Origin: Deltaproteobacteria bacterium
Lineage (GTDB): Bacteria; Myxococcota; Myxococcia; Myxococcales; 40CM-4-68-19
Assembly: GCA_018266095.1 (NCBI GenBank)
Contig: JAFEBC010000471.1
Coordinates: forward strand, 1-8,228
Reading direction: 5' to 3'
DNA: 8,228 nt
Shown: in pieces, positions 5,549 to 8,228 of the stretch
Position numbering within the stretch: the stretch's first letter is position 1
Layout of the letters: every line of letters begins with the position of its first letter
The notes under the pieces: model-generated
Seen by the model: the letters and a program-made list of their open reading frames with translations, nothing else
Told to the model about the DNA's origin: nothing
Database searches by the model: none
Made by a program: the position numbers and the translations under genes

Positions 5549-8173
5549 ATGTCGAACATTCTCGTGATCAACGCGGCCGGGCAGGAGACCCGCGTCGCGC
5601 TGATCGAGCAGGGGACCATCTCTGAGTACTACCTGGAGCGCAAGAACGAGAAAGGGATCGTAGGCAACATCTACAAGGGCAAGGTCGTCCGCGTGCTTCC
5701 AGGCATGCAGGCGGCGTTCGTGGACATCGGGCTCGACAAGGCCGCCTTCCTCTACGTGGGCGACATCGTCTCCGATCCGAACTTCCCTCCTTTCGCAGAC
5801 GAGATGGATGAGAAGGCGGGCTCCGTTGAAGGGGACCCGCACGATCACGAAGACCTGCCCGAGCCGTCGGAGGAGTCCGAGGCGGCCAAGGTCGCGGAGG
5901 ATGCGGCCAAGGCTGCAGCCGACGCCGCGCTCTCGCCCACTGCGCAGACGGGCGATGCGCCTCCCGCGCCGCTGCCTCCGGAAGTGAAGGCCCTGGAGCG
6001 CGCCGCGACGGATGGCTGGACCGCCGCCACGCAGCCGCTCGACGGCACGCCGGCCGCGACGCCGATCCAGGCCGAGGCACCGGTCCTCCTGACCACGCCT
6101 TCGGGCGAGCCCGCCGCCATCCCCACGCCCTCCGAGACCGCCGCGCAGGCGGCTGACGAAGTGGTCGATCTCGCCGCCGAGGAGGCGCTCGACGAAGACG
6201 GCGAGGACGACGAGGACGCCGAGGGCGAAGACGGCGACGAGGACGAAGAAGAGGACGACGGCGACGCCGCGCACACGGCCGCTGAGGCGCAGTTGGCCGC
6301 CGAGGCTGCGGCTGCTCCGGGCGCGGCCCCGACGTCTGACGGGGCTGCCGCTGCTCCGGCCGATGGGTCCGCTGCTGCGGCTCCTGGCGCGGCTCCGGCC
6401 GCGGGTGCTCCTGCTGCTGGCGCGGCTGCGAACGGTCCCGAGCAGGGCCAGCGCGGCGCTCCCGGCGCGAACTCGAATCGCGAGCGTCGCGGACGCCGCC
6501 GTGGTGGACGCGGGCGTCGTCGCGGCGGCGAGGGCAAGGACGGCAAGCCAGGCGATCGTCCCGAGGGCGAACGCAAGGAAGGCGGCAAGGAGCGCGAGCG
6601 CAAGGGTGGCTTCGAGGGCAAGAAGCACGGCGGCGGCCACGGCGGTCACGGCAACGGCGGCCACGCGGTCAGCAAGCGCGCGCAGATCCAGGACCTCCTC
6701 AAGGAAGGCGACGAAGTCCTCGTGCAGGTGGTGAAGGACCCCATCGGCACCAAGGGCGCGCGCATCACCTGCCACATCTCGCTCCCGGGCCGGCACATGG
6801 TCTTCATGCCGACCGTCGATCACGTCGGCATCTCGCGCCGCATCGAGAGCGACAAGGAGCGCCGCCGCCTGCGTGAGCTCGTGGACAAGCACCGGCCGAA
6901 CGGCACGGGCTTCATCGTGCGCACCGTCGCGGAGAACGAGGCCTCGGAGAAGCTGACCGTCGACATCAAGTTCCTCCTCGGCGTCTGGAACGAGATCGGC
7001 AAGAAGCTCGACAAGGTCCGCGCGCCCGCGCTGGTGCACCCGGACTTGGACCTCGTGCTGCGCTCGATCCGCGACCTCTTCTCCGCGGACGTGCAGAAGG
7101 TCGTCATCGACGACGGCAGCGAGTACGAGCGCGTGCTCGGCTTCGTGGAGCAGGTCGCGCCGGAGATGAAGTCGCAGGTCGAGCTCTACACGGGTGCCGA
7201 GCCCATCTTCGATGAGTACGGCATCGAGCACGAGCTCATCCGCGCGCAGAACCGCAAGGTGTGGCTCAAGTCGGGCGGCTACATCATCATCGACCAGACG
7301 GAAGCGCTGGTCGCCATCGACGTGAACTCGGGCCGCTACACCGGCAAGAAGTCGCTCGAGGAGACGATCACCAAGATCAACTGCGAGGCCGCCAAGGAGA
7401 TCGTCTACCAGCTCCGCCTGCGCAACATCGGCGGCATCATCATCCTCGACTTCATCGACATGGATAAGGGCCAGAACCGGGAGAAGGTCTTCAAGACGCT
7501 CCAGGAGGCCCTCGAGAAGGATCGCGCGAAGACCAATGTGCTGAAGATCAGCGACATCGGCCTCGTGGAGATGACGCGCAAGCGCGTGCGCGAGAGCATG
7601 GGGCGCCTCTTGAACGTGGGCTGTCCGACGTGCGATGGGCGCGGCTACGTGAAGAGCGCGGCCACGGTCGCGTACGAGATCATGCGCGAGGCACAGCGGG
7701 CGGCGCGCAAGCACCGCGAGGACCAGATCGTCGTCAACTGCCACCCGGATGTCGCGCGGCTCCTGCAGGCCACCGAGCGCGAGGCGCTGCGCTTGCTGAT
7801 GATGCGCATCAACCGCTCGATCCAGGTGCGCCCGCAGCCGCAGTACCACGTGGACCAGTACGACCTGCACGGCAAGTGGTCGCGGCCGGAGCTGGCGCAG
7901 CAGGGGCGCAACGGGCCCCCGGTGCGTCGAGACGGTGACCAGCAGCCGCGCGGCGAGCGCCAGGAGCGCCCTGAGCGCAACGAGCGCGGCGGGCGCGGGG
8001 ATCGCGGCGGACGTGGCCGGGATCGCGGCGGGCGCGACGACAAGCAGTCCGAGCGCGCAGACCGGGGCGAGAAGGGCGACCGCGGCGACAAGTCGGAGAA
8101 GTCCGACAAGGCCGACAAGCCCGAGCAGGCCGGCACGCCGCCCGCCGCTGAAGCCGCCGAGGCGAAGGTCTAA
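5549..8173 (+). CDS. rng: RNase E/G family endoribonuclease with interrupted S1 domain and RGG-rich tail
   Basis: This single-strand-specific endoribonuclease acts in rRNA maturation and mRNA decay; it has 874 residues. ATG 5549 is chosen for AAAGGA 8 nt upstream and the family N-terminus MSNILVINA. Key residues of E. coli RNase E are recognisable: F57 and F67 of the S1 domain at identical positions; then K402 (K112), R458 and T459 of the 5'-phosphate pocket (R169, T170), D591, N593 and D634 of the magnesium site (D303, N305, D346), and C692/C695 of the zinc link (C404, C407). The constant shift of 288-290 after residue 73 shows that the extra length lies within the S1 domain. That insert (~75-378) is Ala/Pro-rich, then strongly acidic (~209-239), then Arg/Gly-rich (~309-327), then Lys/Gly/His-rich. 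The tail (~777-874) carries RGG-type motifs and GDK/SEK repeats, a probable RNA or partner-binding region. The catalytic core looks intact. Whether to call it RNase E or G is open. Confidence 0.93.
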   Translation: MSNILVINAAGQETRVALIEQGTISEYYLERKNEKGIVGNIYKGKVVRVLPGMQAAFVDIGLDKAAFLYVGDIVSDPNFPPFADEMDEKAGSVEGDPHDHEDLPEPSEESEAAKVAEDAAKAAADAALSPTAQTGDAPPAPLPPEVKALERAATDGWTAATQPLDGTPAATPIQAEAPVLLTTPSGEPAAIPTPSETAAQAADEVVDLAAEEALDEDGEDDEDAEGEDGDEDEEEDDGDAAHTAAEAQLAAEAAAAPGAAPTSDGAAAAPADGSAAAAPGAAPAAGAPAAGAAANGPEQGQRGAPGANSNRERRGRRRGGRGRRRGGEGKDGKPGDRPEGERKEGGKERERKGGFEGKKHGGGHGGHGNGGHAVSKRAQIQDLLKEGDEVLVQVVKDPIGTKGARITCHISLPGRHMVFMPTVDHVGISRRIESDKERRRLRELVDKHRPNGTGFIVRTVAENEASEKLTVDIKFLLGVWNEIGKKLDKVRAPALVHPDLDLVLRSIRDLFSADVQKVVIDDGSEYERVLGFVEQVAPEMKSQVELYTGAEPIFDEYGIEHELIRAQNRKVWLKSGGYIIIDQTEALVAIDVNSGRYTGKKSLEETITKINCEAAKEIVYQLRLRNIGGIIILDFIDMDKGQNREKVFKTLQEALEKDRAKTNVLKISDIGLVEMTRKRVRESMGRLLNVGCPTCDGRGYVKSAATVAYEIMREAQRAARKHREDQIVVNCHPDVARLLQATEREALRLLMMRINRSIQVRPQPQYHVDQYDLHGKWSRPELAQQGRNGPPVRRDGDQQPRGERQERPERNERGGRGDRGGRGRDRGGRDDKQSERADRGEKGDRGDKSEKSDKADKPEQAGTPPAAEAAEAKV

Positions 8174-8182
8174 GAGTCGCCC

Positions 8183-8228
8183 ATGACCGAGGCCCCCAAG
8201 AGCGAACCTCGCTCCTCCGGGGGCCCCC
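8183..8228 (+). CDS. Possible N-terminus of a further gene, 3' partial
   Basis: ATG 8183 follows the RNase stop codon by 9 nt and opens a frame to the window edge reading MTEAPKSEPRSSGGP. AAGAG (8172-8176) could be a weak ribosome binding site. The residues resemble a disordered N-terminus, but only 15 codons are visible and the same bases form a strong nested hairpin, which favours a terminator. No function can be proposed. Confidence 0.25.
   Translation, partial: MTEAPKSEPRSSGGP
8191..8225 (+). terminator. Nested GC hairpin after the RNase E/G gene, probable terminator
   Basis: GGCCCCC (8191-8197) pairs perfectly with GGGGGCC (8219-8225). Inside, GAGCGA (8200-8205) pairs perfectly with TCGCTC (8209-8214) around an ACC loop. 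The 13 pairs begin 17 nt after the stop codon, as expected for an intrinsic terminator. The window ends 3 nt later, so a T-tract cannot be checked. Confidence 0.5.

Noticed and set aside
5422..5625. Possible short upstream reading frame (MTDMPGPLPLNTF and on) overlapping the RNase start
   Set aside because: The ribosome binding site is weak and too close, there is no recognisable family, and the sequence after the overlap is only a shifted reading of the RNase gene. A regulatory leader frame is not excluded.
5459..7870. 803-codon antisense frame opposite the RNase gene
   Set aside because: The sense strand encodes a clear RNase E/G with intact active-site residues. The antisense product is Leu/Val/Ala/Arg/Asp-rich and unlike any family I know.
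1..8228. tRNA, rRNA, prophage or mobile-element genes
   Set aside because: No cloverleaf, rRNA-like stretch, integrase, transposase or phage structural gene was found on either strand.

Overview
The window is about 8.2 kb of very GC-rich bacterial DNA. All supported genes lie on the + strand. Strong G/C third-codon bias, the pairing of a fused radical-SAM/DUF2344 gene with an RNase E/G gene, and the Ala/Pro/Arg/Gly-rich low-complexity segments fit a Myxococcota (former Deltaproteobacteria) chromosome. The phylum is inferred from style and gene order; no rRNA or other marker gene is present.

Layout: (1) the glycine-rich C-terminus of an unidentified protein (2-283); (2) an intergenic stretch with the first copy of a ~72-nt two-hairpin repeat; (3) a large fused radical SAM protein of the TIGR03960 + TIGR03936/DUF2344 type (482-3085); (4) a gap with small hairpins and an AT-rich 24-bp palindrome (3172-3195); (5) a CPBP/Abi-type intramembrane protease (3192-4064); (6) the second copy of the repeat (4099-4171); (7) an SdpR-type ArsR-family repressor (4214-4492) overlapping by 4 nt an SdpI-type membrane immunity protein (4489-5175); (8) a 373-nt gene-free leader with several possible RNA structures (5176-5548); (9) an RNase E/G-family endoribonuclease (5549-8173) whose S1 domain is split by about 290 low-complexity residues; (10) a strong nested hairpin at the right edge, overlapping a possible start of another gene.

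Functionally there are two themes. The radical SAM gene and the RNase E/G gene belong to a neighbourhood seen in many bacteria, often close to ribosomal protein genes, and probably relate to RNA or ribosome metabolism; the substrate of the radical SAM enzyme is unknown. Between them sits a three-gene cassette (CPBP protease, SdpR, SdpI) resembling the immunity and signalling half of the Bacillus subtilis Sdp cannibalism-toxin system, with no toxin gene in view. The AT-rich palindrome overlapping the CPBP start is a good candidate operator for SdpR.

The items most worth following up are the interrupted S1 domain of the RNase, the toxin-less Sdp-like cassette with its palindrome, and the repeated two-hairpin element, whose two copies show a compensatory base-pair change.
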